Of a stretch of DNA of 41,815 bases, positions 32,116-39,191 are shown one piece after another. The DNA lies in IMG/VR virus record IMGVR_UViG_3300025889_000252, positions 1 through 41,815 of that record. The stretch is one strand, 5' to 3'. Source of the DNA: a virus. How positions within the stretch are numbered: position 1 is the first letter of the stretch; every line of letters starts with the position of its first letter. Made by a program: the position numbers and the translations under genes. Under the pieces are notes generated by a model. The model was not told where the DNA came from, did no database searches, and saw only the letters and a program-made list of their open reading frames with translations.

Positions 32116-32511
32116 TCAATGAATAAGTGAGGAAACTTTCTTAGCGACATCTGCTGCCGCCAGGAGTTCTGGGGCAGGGGATGGTGCGGCTTCCAGGCGG
32201 CGGACTTTGTCTGCAGCAACTTGCGGTAGCCATGCTTTGGCCATGTGAAAAGCAAGCTGCTTCACTTCTTCATTGGTAAGTTTACCGTCAGCAACAGATT
32301 CAATGGCAAGTTCAAAAGCTTTATCAACTTGAGATCCTTTCCAGTTATGAAGGTTTTGGTCAAGGATGGGGTCAATAATGTCGTATGCTTTATTGACAAC
32401 CGGACCATACTTCAGGAAAAGCTGAGCGGTTTTATTTTTATTCAATAGTAACGTTAATGCAGTGATGCCTGCGCCAATAGCAGCTGCAATGATCGGCTCC
32501 AGGAATGTCAT
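32116..32511 (-). CDS. Small membrane protein, holin candidate
   Basis: A 131-residue protein with one strong N-terminal transmembrane helix (PIIAAAIGAGITALTLLL, residues 6-23) and a long soluble helical part with charged C-terminus. This topology fits LL-H-type holins and some virion membrane proteins. It is the only good single-helix membrane protein in the late operon, but it lies far from the endolysin. AAGG precedes the ATG at 32511. Confidence 0.5.
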   Translation of the reverse strand: MTFLEPIIAAAIGAGITALTLLLNKNKTAQLFLKYGPVVNKAYDIIDPILDQNLHNWKGSQVDKAFELAIESVADGKLTNEEVKQLAFHMAKAWLPQVAADKVRRLEAAPSPAPELLAAADVAKKVSSLIH

Positions 32512-32545
32512 GGTTCGCCTTGTGTAGTTATTTGTATTCTATTCT

Positions 32546-34951
32546 TTATAATCCAGCTTGACGCATTGCTTCTGCAACCTGAGCCGGCGAGGGACCTGGG
32601 ATGCCTACAGGGACTTGGGTTTCACCAGTGCGGATCAAGCCACGGGCGCGTGCACGGCCTGCGAGCTTGCTGAAGTGTTCTAAGGACAACTCGCCGCCAG
32701 TGGTGCGTCGTGCGACACCCATTAGCGTGTGCAGAGCTTGGGCACCCATCTCTGGATCGTTGGCAACGGCCATTTTGACACCACGTTGACGGAGGCCTTG
32801 ATCAAAGGCACGTGCCATCTGCGGGATTGCCTGTGCTGCAGTTTCTTTGTTTCCGTAGATAACAGCATTGGCGGCTTGAACATAGTCGCCATAGTTTTGC
32901 TCTTTGTTTGGCAGCTCAATACCTTGTTTGGTAGCGTAGTGAGAAGCAGCACGATCAAAGACGTCTTCTGCTACAGGTTTAATGTTCCTGTACAGTTCAC
33001 CGGAGGAGATTGGCTTAATCCCTTCTTCTGTCTTCAGATGCAGTGAGATTTTACTTGTTTCAGGTCCAAACAATGCATTCATCTGTTGGACGCGATTACT
33101 GGAAGACGCTGATTTAAAAGCAGCAGCTGCAGCAGTCGGATCACTACCAGTGGTTGTATAAGTAAATGGTGCATATTCTTCACGACCTTCTGCCAATGCT
33201 TCTTGATTCAGCGCGCTAATGTTACGCATGGCGCGACCGGTTGGTGTCGTTAGTACAGCACGTGGTTCTGCTTGCTCTTCGATGCCACGAAGCCGTTGTG
33301 CACCAGCGGACTGACGGCCTGTTGGAGTAAGGCCTGAGACGTTTTCACGTGCGTAGCGCTCCAGGAGTTCTTCTGCGCGTTGACCGCTTTCTTCTCCGGT
33401 GCGGATGCCACGCATCTGACCAGTGGTGCGAGCACCTGGTTCGAATGATTGCCCAGCAAGCGCGATAGGTTCTTGTTTCTCAAAAGCTTGTTGCTCACCA
33501 AAGCTCAGAGGCGTTTCAGGATTGGTAACAATTTCCAATGCGCGATCGAATGGAATCGATTGACCACGTTGTGCGCCAGCCGCAACAAGGGAGTAAGCCT
33601 TAAGATGTGATTCAGGTACCACACGTTGTTTGGGGCCTGCAACAGGGGAAGGCTGTTCCTGCTGCAAAGTTTCTTGAATTGGTGCTGCTGTTGGAGTTTC
33701 TTCTAGCATGGAAGAAACAAGACCACGTGGCATGTCAACGCCGCGACCGATCGAACGTTCCGGTAATTGAACCTTTTCTCCCCTAGGAAGGTCAAGAACA
33801 GTAATAAATTTTTCTACGCGTTCTCCAATGGTTGGTGTGAGGTCAGAGGTTTGTTGCGTTGTTGTTTCAATGGCTGGTGTATAAGTGCCAGTCCAAGGAT
33901 CCGGTGTTTCTTTTAACAGAGAATACTGCTGAGTGGTCGGACCAAATTTTGGTGCAGCAGGTGGTTGGTAGATGCCTGCTTCTTCCGGAGCAACACCAAC
34001 ATCTTTTGCCCGCAGGGACATCAAGGTTCCTTTAATGCCAGGTAGTTCAGGTTGGTAAGGTTCCCGACTGCGGATTGATTCAGCAGCACGCACCAGTTGC
34101 TGGGAAGCTGCTTGACGACGTGCTTCTTGTACAGCTTCTGGTGCTGGCATTGATTGTTCGTATTCAGCTAATGCTTGACTGCGAAACCCTGTTCCCCTTG
34201 GCGCAAAGGTTTGGGAAGTTGTGATAATTTCACTTTCCGTTACAGGTTTGACGCCAGTGGAGGCAGTGGTCGTTGGAACAGTTGCTTTTTCTGCCGTACC
34301 AACGTTTGCACCTTTAGCAGCTTGAATAGCTTGCACTGCAGAAGGTACTTGTTCTTGTTGATAGCGTTGTCCGGTGGTTGGCGGTGTTACATCACCAGAG
34401 TTATGAATAGTTTCACTATCAACAGATTTAGGAACCCCTATTCCCCCTAAGAAGGAGGAAATGCGGCTGCCGATATTAGAAGCTTGTTGTTGTGCGGATG
34501 TTACAGCGCTGCGTACAGATTGACGAGCTTCAGGGCTAGAGGCAAGGATTGCACCACCAGCAACGATACCTGTTGCAAGAGCGGCTCGCCCCAGGTTGCG
34601 GACGAGGTTACTGCTGCGTTCATTGTCCTCTTGAGTGTCGCGCAGCTGATTATCGTAGTGTTCCCCGGTCATGGTGTTGTCCAGGGTGCCGGCAACCTTA
34701 GGAATATTGTTATCCGGGGTTACTGGAGACTGCAAAAGAGAGTTGTCATCTGCATGTTGAGCAGAAACCGGTTGATGGAAGACAATATTGCCGCCAACAC
34801 GATTTCCTGGTGCATTTGCACCTGTTTTACCCAAATTACGTGCAAAATCATAGGCATGCGGTGCAGCAGCCATCTTTTCGGCTGGAGTTTGGGGATATTT
34901 ATTACCAGTAGCAGCTGCCCAGAGAGCAAAATCCCTTGGAGAGACGGGCAT
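32546..34951 (-). CDS. Large unknown protein, first gene of the late block
   Basis: An 801-residue protein, MPVSPRDFALWAAATGNKYP onward. It has one hydrophobic stretch (AALATGIVAGGAILASS, about 124-140), long Pro/Gln/Thr-rich regions and a more compact Arg/Ala-rich C-terminus (MGVARRTTGGELSLEHF). Size and position at the head of the Ala/Gly-rich block make it a candidate large internal virion protein. No lysozyme, polymerase or other motif is visible. A TATATAAAG box lies just upstream and a better promoter at 35296-35324. Confidence 0.6.
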   Translation of the reverse strand: MPVSPRDFALWAAATGNKYPQTPAEKMAAAPHAYDFARNLGKTGANAPGNRVGGNIVFHQPVSAQHADDNSLLQSPVTPDNNIPKVAGTLDNTMTGEHYDNQLRDTQEDNERSSNLVRNLGRAALATGIVAGGAILASSPEARQSVRSAVTSAQQQASNIGSRISSFLGGIGVPKSVDSETIHNSGDVTPPTTGQRYQQEQVPSAVQAIQAAKGANVGTAEKATVPTTTASTGVKPVTESEIITTSQTFAPRGTGFRSQALAEYEQSMPAPEAVQEARRQAASQQLVRAAESIRSREPYQPELPGIKGTLMSLRAKDVGVAPEEAGIYQPPAAPKFGPTTQQYSLLKETPDPWTGTYTPAIETTTQQTSDLTPTIGERVEKFITVLDLPRGEKVQLPERSIGRGVDMPRGLVSSMLEETPTAAPIQETLQQEQPSPVAGPKQRVVPESHLKAYSLVAAGAQRGQSIPFDRALEIVTNPETPLSFGEQQAFEKQEPIALAGQSFEPGARTTGQMRGIRTGEESGQRAEELLERYARENVSGLTPTGRQSAGAQRLRGIEEQAEPRAVLTTPTGRAMRNISALNQEALAEGREEYAPFTYTTTGSDPTAAAAAFKSASSSNRVQQMNALFGPETSKISLHLKTEEGIKPISSGELYRNIKPVAEDVFDRAASHYATKQGIELPNKEQNYGDYVQAANAVIYGNKETAAQAIPQMARAFDQGLRQRGVKMAVANDPEMGAQALHTLMGVARRTTGGELSLEHFSKLAGRARARGLIRTGETQVPVGIPGPSPAQVAEAMRQAGL

Positions 34952-35154
34952 TTGACCAAAATACTTTATATATGAATGATTTTAAGCGTTCTGAACACGT
35001 TAAAAGCAGCTGTAAAACCCTACCGCCGCCTTAAAACTGACAAAATGGGGTGAAAATTTTGGTAGCCATCTGGCGTAGCAAGCTGCCGGAAGGCGGCTGA
35101 AGGAAAAAAAGAAAGGTGAGGGACGAGGCGACACACTATATAAGGTATATGACA

Positions 35155-35198
35155 CTGTTCAGTGTTTGATCTGCACGTTTGTAGGTTGCACTGAACAG
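35155..35198. promoter_or_regulatory. Operator-like inverted repeat CTGTTCAGTG/CACTGAACAG
   Basis: Perfect 10-bp arms separated by 24 bp, with the left arm itself part of a CACTGTTCAGTG near-palindrome. CTGAACA recurs at 34991. The location in the divergent gap suggests a repressor site or an mRNA hairpin in the late leader. Confidence 0.45.
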
Positions 35199-35295
35199 GA
35201 TGAAGCAGTTTTTGTTTATGCTGCTTCGTTTAAATCTTGCTGCAACGGTACACAGCCGTGTAGTTATTAACTTTATATGGTTTAATTCTGTCTAT

Positions 35296-35324
35296 ATCAT
35301 ACCTAACACACAGCAATGTGTTAA
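35296..35324 (-). promoter_or_regulatory. Sigma-70-type promoter reading into the late genes
   Basis: On the minus strand TTAACA (35324-35319) and TATGAT (35301-35296) are separated by exactly 17 bp, each one mismatch from consensus. The start site would be near 35289, about 340 nt upstream of the 801-residue gene, so the leader carries the inverted repeats described for this gap. It is the best-scoring promoter by eye in the gap. Confidence 0.6.
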
Positions 35325-35351
35325 ATATTACCATTTTATATTCATTTAATA

Positions 35352-35370
35352 AGTACAAACCCCTTGTACT
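35352..35370. promoter_or_regulatory. AGTACAA/TTGTACT hairpin or operator
   Basis: Perfect 7-bp arms with an ACCCC loop, just outside the minus-strand promoter at 35296-35324. It could be a binding site overlapping the upstream part of that promoter or an element of the early leader. Confidence 0.4.
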
Positions 35371-35657
35371 CCCTTGAAATCCCTTCCAGCGCAACGACTC
35401 TCGGCGATTGGGCCAGATGGGAAGTTGGGGCTTTTGATTTTTTTGGCAGCTCGTGTGGAAAACTTTTTCTGCACTTTTGATTGATGACTGCGTGACACCT
35501 GAGAAATTTGGTTCACTCGGCTGAAATCAGTGTCTCTGACCAACGTTAATAATTAGGGAAGGCAGTTATGTAATTAACATACTGCGATTGAAGATTGCCT
35601 CCAGGGCTGACAGCCTTAGATGCAGTCCTCAAGACTGTACCCTTTATGGAGACATCC

Positions 35658-35891
35658 ATGCAAACCCTCTACCCCGATGACATCTTCTTCGCTACCGAGG
35701 CAGCTGCACAAGCAGCGGCTGAGAACACTGTGCAGGAGCTGTACCGAAGGGCAGGCGAACAGCGCAGCATAGCCGTAGGCATTGCAACAGCAGTGGTTAC
35801 CGGTGCTGGCATAGCTGCTATTGCAGCTTGGAAATCGCCTGTGGGCCGTAAGGTCCGCAACAAGATCGCTAACGCGATCAAAGCTGAGTAA
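35658..35891 (+). CDS. Small membrane protein, first early gene
   Basis: A 77-residue protein from ATG 35658 (MQTLYPDDIFFATEAAAQAA) with GGAG seven bases upstream; an in-frame ATG at 35646 is the alternative. Residues about 37-58 (SIAVGIATAVVTGAGIAAIAAW) form one transmembrane helix, followed by a basic tail (GRKVRNKIANAIKAE). Host-takeover membrane proteins of this kind are common in early regions. Its stop lies in the first three-way-junction RNA. Confidence 0.6.
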   Translation: MQTLYPDDIFFATEAAAQAAAENTVQELYRRAGEQRSIAVGIATAVVTGAGIAAIAAWKSPVGRKVRNKIANAIKAE

Positions 35892-35950
35892 GGCGTGATG
35901 CCGGGGGATCGAATCCCCCACTCAGTTATTGCCTCCAGCGGAGATAGGCA
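35884..35950 (+). ncRNA. Three-way-junction RNA element, copy 1
   Basis: CTGAGT (35884-35889) pairs with ACTCAG (35920-35925) as closing stem P1. Inside, GGC-GTGAT-GCC is P2, and GGGGG-ATCGAAT-CCCCC is P3 with a 7-nt T-loop-like cap. P1 contains the end of the upstream gene and the T of its TAA. A second hairpin, TGCCT/AGGCA (35930-35950), follows, then AGGAG and the next start. Same plan as copies 2-4 with different stem sequences. Confidence 0.75.
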
Positions 35951-35970
35951 CCGCACAACAGGAGAACGCT

Positions 35971-36225
35971 GTGAGCGTCTTCAACATCGCAATTGTTAGC
36001 GAAGATGGCCTTCAGCAAGAAGGTCTTCTGCTCCCCACCAGGGAAGAGCTAGCAGCGCAGGCCTACGCCAACATCCAGTTTTGGATGGAAGCAGGCAACT
36101 CACAACTGCTCAGCCGTGAGCAGGCCCTCCAGATCGCAGCATGGGGTCTGGAGATCTCAGGTCATTCCGACCTGAAACACGCAGTTCTTTCGGAGCTTGT
36201 AGAGCTTCCAGAGAACTACGGCTGA
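35971..36225 (+). CDS. Unknown early protein
   Basis: An 84-residue acidic protein from GTG 35971, which has AGGAG at a good distance (MSVFNIAIVSEDGLQQEG onward). Helical segments REELAAQAYANIQFWMEAG and EQALQIAAWGLEI are visible. The frame is open upstream, but the extension covers the RNA element. Stop lies in copy 2 of the three-way junction. No family recognised. Confidence 0.65.
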   Translation: MSVFNIAIVSEDGLQQEGLLLPTREELAAQAYANIQFWMEAGNSQLLSREQALQIAAWGLEISGHSDLKHAVLSELVELPENYG

Positions 36226-36288
36226 TCCGTTAAAGCGGGCGGCCAGGTGCAAACCCTGGCCCAGTTATTGCCTCTCACTGAGGGAGGC
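36220..36288 (+). ncRNA. Three-way-junction RNA element, copy 2
   Basis: P1 is GGCTG (36220-36224) with CAGTT (36262-36266), including two G-U pairs. P2 is CCG-TTAAAG-CGG. P3 is GGCCAGG-TGCAAAC-CCTGGCC, 7 bp with a 7-nt cap. The TGA stop of the upstream gene starts within P1. The trailing hairpin is GCCTC/GAGGC (36270-36288), 13 nt before the next ATG. Linkers are AT between P1 and P2, GC between P2 and P3, and none after P3. Confidence 0.8.
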
Positions 36289-36301
36289 TTACTTCAACAG
36301 C

Positions 36302-36478
36302 ATGCTCTACTACATCGTCTCTTTCTCTGCTGAAGATGGAAACTTCAAAGGTCTCCATTCAACAACTGAGGAAGACTACGCCTACGCAATCTATGAAGAG
36401 TACTGCGAAAAGTATCCTCACGGTTACTTTGATGTCTTCACAGAAGACGAATACGACCACGTCATCGCTAACAGCTGA
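36302..36478 (+). CDS. Small acidic early protein
   Basis: A 58-residue protein, MLYYIVSFSAEDGNFKGLHS onward, rich in Tyr, Glu and Asp (YAYAIYEEYCEKYPHGYFDV). It fills the space between two RNA elements and has natural composition. No ribosome site is clear. Very acidic small proteins can act as host-enzyme inhibitors or DNA mimics, but nothing here proves that. Confidence 0.65.
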   Translation: MLYYIVSFSAEDGNFKGLHSTTEEDYAYAIYEEYCEKYPHGYFDVFTEDEYDHVIANS

Positions 36479-36540
36479 TCCGTTCAAGCGGGCTCCAGGG
36501 TGCAAACCCCTGGACAGCTCTCGCCTGCAATCCAGCAGGC
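36473..36540 (+). ncRNA. Three-way-junction RNA element, copy 3
   Basis: P1 is AGCTG (36473-36477) with CAGCT (36515-36519). P2 is CCG-TTCAAG-CGG. P3 is TCCAGGG-TGCAAAC-CCCTGGA. Linkers AT and GC match copy 2, while P1 and P3 differ in sequence but keep their pairing. The TGA stop starts in P1. The trailing hairpin GCCTGC/GCAGGC (36523-36540) ends immediately before an ATG. Confidence 0.82.
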
Positions 36541-36564
36541 ATGCACACACCACCAAGCGTCACC

Positions 36565-36828
36565 ATGACCGAAGCTGCTGTGTATCACAAGCTCCAAGAT
36601 CTTCGTCTGCTCGCTAGGAGAGATTCCACTCTCCGTTCGCCCCAGGTAGATACTGAGCTGGAGCAATTCCGCCTCCAATTCTTTGCTGCTTTCGAGCAGT
36701 GGATGGATGGCATGAAGGAGATGAACCTGACGCCGTTCATTGTAACGGCTGACCGAATAATCTCTGGCAACAAAGAGCTACTCCGGTGGCTCAAGAATGA
36801 GATTGAGCAAGAAGCCAATCTCAGCTGA
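36565..36828 (+). CDS. Unknown helical early protein
   Basis: An 87-residue helical protein (MTEAAVYHKLQDLRLLARRD to NEIEQEANLS). ATG 36565 is preferred because it follows CACC as at many early starts; ATG 36541, eight codons upstream, directly abuts the RNA hairpin and cannot be excluded. No family recognised. Confidence 0.62.
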   Translation: MTEAAVYHKLQDLRLLARRDSTLRSPQVDTELEQFRLQFFAAFEQWMDGMKEMNLTPFIVTADRIISGNKELLRWLKNEIEQEANLS

Positions 36829-36893
36829 GCTGTAGACAGCCTGGGGAGGTGCAATTCCTCCCCTCAGCATTGCCCAACCGTAGGAGATGGGCA
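36824..36893 (+). ncRNA. Three-way-junction RNA element, copy 4
   Basis: P1 is GCTGA (36824-36828) with TCAGC (36864-36868). P2 is GCTG-TAGA-CAGC. P3 is GGGGAGG-TGCAATT-CCTCCCC, again 7 bp with a 7-nt cap. The whole TGA stop lies in P1. The trailing hairpin is TGCCC/GGGCA (36871-36893). Every stem differs from the other copies yet stays paired. Confidence 0.8.
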
Positions 36894-36912
36894 CCTGCAC
36901 TACAACAACGCA

Positions 36913-37095
36913 ATGACGAAAGAACAGTCCTCTGTTTATGTCATCGTATCGGCAATCGTTCTTTGCATCGCCAGTCATTTGGGCAGCTATGTCCTGGACC
37001 AAGCAACAGCAAAGCAATGCCGACAACACCAATGGCCAGCACACCTCGATGACACCCATCGGGATTGGTGCGTCGCCAACGGTTACACCATCTAA
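36913..37095 (+). CDS. Small membrane protein
   Basis: A 60-residue protein with one N-terminal transmembrane helix (VYVIVSAIVLCIASHLG, residues 8-24) and a short soluble tail with Cys and Trp residues (QCRQHQWPAHLDDTHRDWC). It could also act as an uncleaved signal anchor. Its ATG lies 19 bases after the trailing hairpin of RNA copy 4. A GCAGG/CCTGC hairpin follows the stop (about 37108-37123). Confidence 0.65.
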   Translation: MTKEQSSVYVIVSAIVLCIASHLGSYVLDQATAKQCRQHQWPAHLDDTHRDWCVANGYTI

Positions 37096-37218
37096 TACGA
37101 AAGAGATGCAGGTTTATGCCTGCTTCGCTTCATAGTTTCTTTATATTTCCACACTACTTTCTTCGCCCAATCGCAGCCTGGGCTTGGATGCTGCTCGTCC
37201 TTTCACACACGCATCACC

Positions 37219-37686
37219 ATGTCCGCAGCTAACAACGGAACCATCATCGGTACCATCGTGTCCGATATCAATCAGCGCACTCCTAACGATTCGCTGACCA
37301 TCACTGAGTTCCGCGTTGCTCCTGTCGACGCCAGGGAAGAAGACTCCCCCATCCCTTTCACCGCTTACAACGGTATCGGGGATAACATCAAGCAGCGTTA
37401 CAACAAAGGTGATACCATCGCCGTTGAGTACCGCCTCCGCTACAACACCTGGCAGACTCCAGAAGGCGAACCCCGTGGCCGCATGGAAGTCATCGCCACT
37501 TCCACCACCACCGTCCGTCTCGGACAGATCTCAACCGCTCAACGAGCTGCTGAGGCTGTCATGGAAGCCGCAGACTCCGCAGGCTCTTCCGTCCGACGAG
37601 AAGCAACTCCCGCTTCTGCCAAGACGCTGGTAGCAGCCGCAGCGACCAGGAAGGCTGAACCCACCCTGGACGAAGTTCCGTTCTGA
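37219..37686 (+). CDS. ssb: Single-stranded DNA-binding protein (OB fold)
   Basis: A 155-residue protein with an OB-fold-like N-terminal 100 residues (GTIVSDINQRT, ITEFRVAPVD, KGDTIAVEYRLRYNTWQTPEG, MEVIATS). After a disordered Ala/Ser-rich linker it ends LDEVPF, the acidic-hydrophobic tip through which bacterial SSBs recruit partners. It would coat single-stranded DNA during replication and recombination. The ATG follows CATCACC without a Shine-Dalgarno; a hairpin and a terminator-like stem follow. Confidence 0.82.
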   Translation: MSAANNGTIIGTIVSDINQRTPNDSLTITEFRVAPVDAREEDSPIPFTAYNGIGDNIKQRYNKGDTIAVEYRLRYNTWQTPEGEPRGRMEVIATSTTTVRLGQISTAQRAAEAVMEAADSAGSSVRREATPASAKTLVAAAATRKAEPTLDEVPF

Positions 37687-37689
37687 CAT

Positions 37690-37722
37690 CCGATCCGCTA
37701 TTCGCAAATAGCGAATGATCGG
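37690..37722 (+). other. 13-bp bulged hairpin after ssb
   Basis: CCGATC-CGCTATT pairs with AATAGCG and GATCGG around a CGCA loop, with an AAT bulge on one side. It starts four bases after the ssb stop. An outer AGTTC/GAACT pairing spans the stop codon. No U-run, so it may protect the 3' end or be processed. Confidence 0.6.
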
Positions 37723-37744
37723 CTGAACTGATTTCTGCATCAAG

Positions 37745-37770
37745 AGCTCTGCCCCCACAGAGCTTTTCTT
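37745..37770 (+). terminator. Candidate intrinsic terminator downstream of ssb
   Basis: AGCTCTG and CAGAGCT form a 7-bp stem with a CCCCCA loop, followed by TTTTCTT. The U-run is interrupted by one C, so efficiency may be partial. It lies about 40 bases before the next gene. Confidence 0.6.
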
Positions 37771-37807
37771 GCAGGACTCAACATCCTGTCCCACCAAGGA
37801 GCACCAC

Positions 37808-38065
37808 ATGCCTCTAACCATCGACCAGAACAGCATTAACGCCGCATTAAGGCTGTTCAGTATCACAGTGCAGGACTACTACCTGGAATTTACAGATACA
37901 GCCATTTACATGCACTGGATCGCTGATGCAGCCTTAATCACTTCCTACTTGCAGGGTAACTTTGTTGCTCTCGATATTCAAATCAAAGGCGTATGGCACC
38001 AGGCAACTGAAATGGATTCTGTCCCTGCAGGTCACTACAACTGCCGTTGCATCCTGGAGGCTTGA
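37808..38065 (+). CDS. Unknown early protein
   Basis: An 85-residue protein, MPLTIDQNSINAALRLFSIT onward, with aromatic residues (VQDYYLEFTDTAIYMHWIAD) and a Cys-containing end (YNCRCILEA). ATG 37808 follows ACCAC with no Shine-Dalgarno. It ends in GGAGG, which serves as ribosome site for the next gene. No family recognised. Confidence 0.62.
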   Translation: MPLTIDQNSINAALRLFSITVQDYYLEFTDTAIYMHWIADAALITSYLQGNFVALDIQIKGVWHQATEMDSVPAGHYNCRCILEA

Positions 38066-38067
38066 TC

Positions 38068-38277
38068 ATGTCTGCAATCAAGAATTGCACTCTCCTGCTC
38101 TGCAACAATCAGATCGATAGCTATCACATTGATAGCACCTCCGCCCATGAACGAGCTGATAAACTGCTCGATCTCTGGCAACATCACTCAGCCTGTGGGT
38201 CTGAATACCCCAGACCACTGCTACGAATCATGACAGCTGCCGAATTCATCGAAAGTCGAAAAGCTGTTGACTTCTGA
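38068..38277 (+). CDS. Unknown early protein
   Basis: A 69-residue protein (MSAIKNCTLLLCNNQIDSYH onward) whose ATG lies two bases after the previous stop, with GGAGG upstream, so translation is coupled. GAATTGCACTCTCC near its start recurs just after its stop (38279-38292). Mixed helical, no motif. Confidence 0.62.
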   Translation: MSAIKNCTLLLCNNQIDSYHIDSTSAHERADKLLDLWQHHSACGSEYPRPLLRIMTAAEFIESRKAVDF

Positions 38278-38289
38278 GAATTGCACTCT

Positions 38290-38310
38290 CCCATCACCTC
38301 TGATGGGTTT
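38290..38310 (+). terminator. Hairpin with short U-run between early genes
   Basis: CCCATCA and TGATGGG make a 7-bp stem with a CCTC loop followed by TTT. The short U-run suggests weak termination or mRNA stabilisation. Confidence 0.5.
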
Positions 38311-38346
38311 CTGCAGCTCTCACGCTGCCACAACCGCATCTCTTCT

Positions 38347-38583
38347 ATGCGCAAACTAGTCTCCGCTGCCGCCGTCGCTACCCTCGGGTTGATGGCTTGG
38401 CAACGACTACATCCAGATCAGCGCCAGAAGGTACAATCCGCTGTCAATGAAGGGCGCCGTAAATTGGCTAACTTCATCGCACCAGGAGAAGACCTCGGCG
38501 ATCTCACAAACTGTGTAGATCCTGACATCCTGGAGCTGATCACACTCGCAACAGAAGATGAAGCAGTAACTGAAACTGAATAG
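38347..38583 (+). CDS. Small membrane-anchored early protein
   Basis: A 78-residue protein from ATG 38347 (MRKLVSAAAVATLGLMAWQR). The N-terminus is a basic residue pair plus a hydrophobic helix, as in a signal anchor, followed by an acidic soluble part (LTNCVDPDILELITLATEDE). Its stop TAG is in the 7-nt loop of a GAAAC/GTTTC hairpin. No family recognised. Confidence 0.6.
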   Translation: MRKLVSAAAVATLGLMAWQRLHPDQRQKVQSAVNEGRRKLANFIAPGEDLGDLTNCVDPDILELITLATEDEAVTETE

Positions 38584-38620
38584 GTTTCATCTGCTCCGTT
38601 TCCATTCACCTGCACTCACC

Positions 38621-38851
38621 ATGCGTCAAGACACTTCCTTCCTCTACCAGAAGAACAACAGCGGTTACCTCGTCACAATCCGTGGCGACTTTGCAGAACT
38701 CACCAAGGTGAACTGCACAGACCACCGCTCCGAATACATCCGACTAGAAGCACCCGTTGAGGTGATCCGACAGTCGGTATCGAAACTCACCAAGCAAGGT
38801 TACAAACTCTGCGTTCACCTCGACCTCCAGTGGCGTAACCTAGCTGCATGA
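38621..38851 (+). CDS. Unknown early protein upstream of the hammerhead
   Basis: A 76-residue protein (MRQDTSFLYQKNNSGYLVTI onward), mixed alpha/beta with a basic C-terminal half (VSKLTKQGYKLCVHLDLQW). The ATG follows CTCACC with no Shine-Dalgarno. Its last codons and TGA stop lie within stem II of the hammerhead ribozyme, so self-cleavage would trim its mRNA close behind the stop. Confidence 0.65.
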   Translation: MRQDTSFLYQKNNSGYLVTIRGDFAELTKVNCTDHRSEYIRLEAPVEVIRQSVSKLTKQGYKLCVHLDLQWRNLAA

Positions 38852-38924
38852 AGACGAAACCAGGGATCGATCTCTTCGTTTCCCTGGTCGGCCACTACAC
38901 AGTGGCCCTGATGAGTCTTTTGCA
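38845..38924 (+). ncRNA. Type II hammerhead ribozyme
   Basis: The element has every conserved part. Stem II is TGCA plus GAAGAC (38845-38855, one bulged U) with GTCTTT plus TGCA (38915-38924). GAAA is at 38856-38859. Stem III is ACCAGGGA/TCCCTGGT (38859-38866, 38881-38888), followed by C17 at 38889. Stem I is GGCCACT/AGTGGCC with an ACAC loop. The CTGATGA core is at 38908-38914. The G10.1-C11.1 and A15.1-U16.1 pairs are present. Cleavage is expected after GUC, between 38889 and 38890. Stem II is open, hence type II. It separates two early cistrons. Confidence 0.92.
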
Positions 38925-38933
38925 CACCATCAA

Positions 38934-39191
38934 ATGTCTCTATCTAGAACGTTAGTACTCGTCATCAATGAGTACAGAGAGGTTTTGCTTGCTTACGCTG
39001 CAATCGTGGTTGGCGCCAGCACAGGCATCCTCACTTGCATCGCCATTAACTCTGTACTCAATGACAAAGTAATCAGGACTTGCAACAGTAGCCTCAACCA
39101 AATCGTTGTACTCAAGACAATCATTGGTCCGAGCTACGGCTGTGTGTCCAGAAAGCTTCTTCATGGTCCATCCGCTGCAATCGCACCATGA
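38934..39191 (+). CDS. Small membrane protein downstream of the hammerhead
   Basis: An 85-residue protein with one transmembrane helix (VLLAYAAIVVGASTGILTCI, about 17-36) and a short C-terminal region. Its ATG lies ten bases after the ribozyme, so cleavage would give a message beginning 44 nt upstream with stem I at its 5' end. No Shine-Dalgarno is obvious. Overlaps the next minigene by ATGA. Confidence 0.6.
   Translation: MSLSRTLVLVINEYREVLLAYAAIVVGASTGILTCIAINSVLNDKVIRTCNSSLNQIVVLKTIIGPSYGCVSRKLLHGPSAAIAP

Larger units (their letters stand above)
34952..35657. other. Divergent regulatory gap between late and early regions
   Basis: About 700 bp with no convincing gene. It holds GCCGCCTT/AAGGCGGC inverted arms (35025-35097), a CTGTTCAGTG/CACTGAACAG pair (35155-35198), a GAAGCAG/CTGCTTC hairpin (about 35202-35228), a minus-strand promoter (35296-35324) and an AGTACAA/TTGTACT hairpin (35352-35370). 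TTGCCTCCAG near 35606 recurs before the second early gene. This is where early and late transcription are expected to start; an origin is possible but has no specific signal. Confidence 0.6.

Noticed and set aside
35346-35543. A 65-residue minus-strand frame in the divergent gap
   Set aside because: TTG start, no ribosome site, random-looking composition, and it lies over likely regulatory sequence.
35884-36893. tRNA genes suggested by T-arm-like hairpins in the early spacers
   Set aside because: Only the T-loop-like arm resembles tRNA; there is no anticodon arm, and the closing stem is 5-6 bp with no CCA-type end. A three-way junction explains all four copies.
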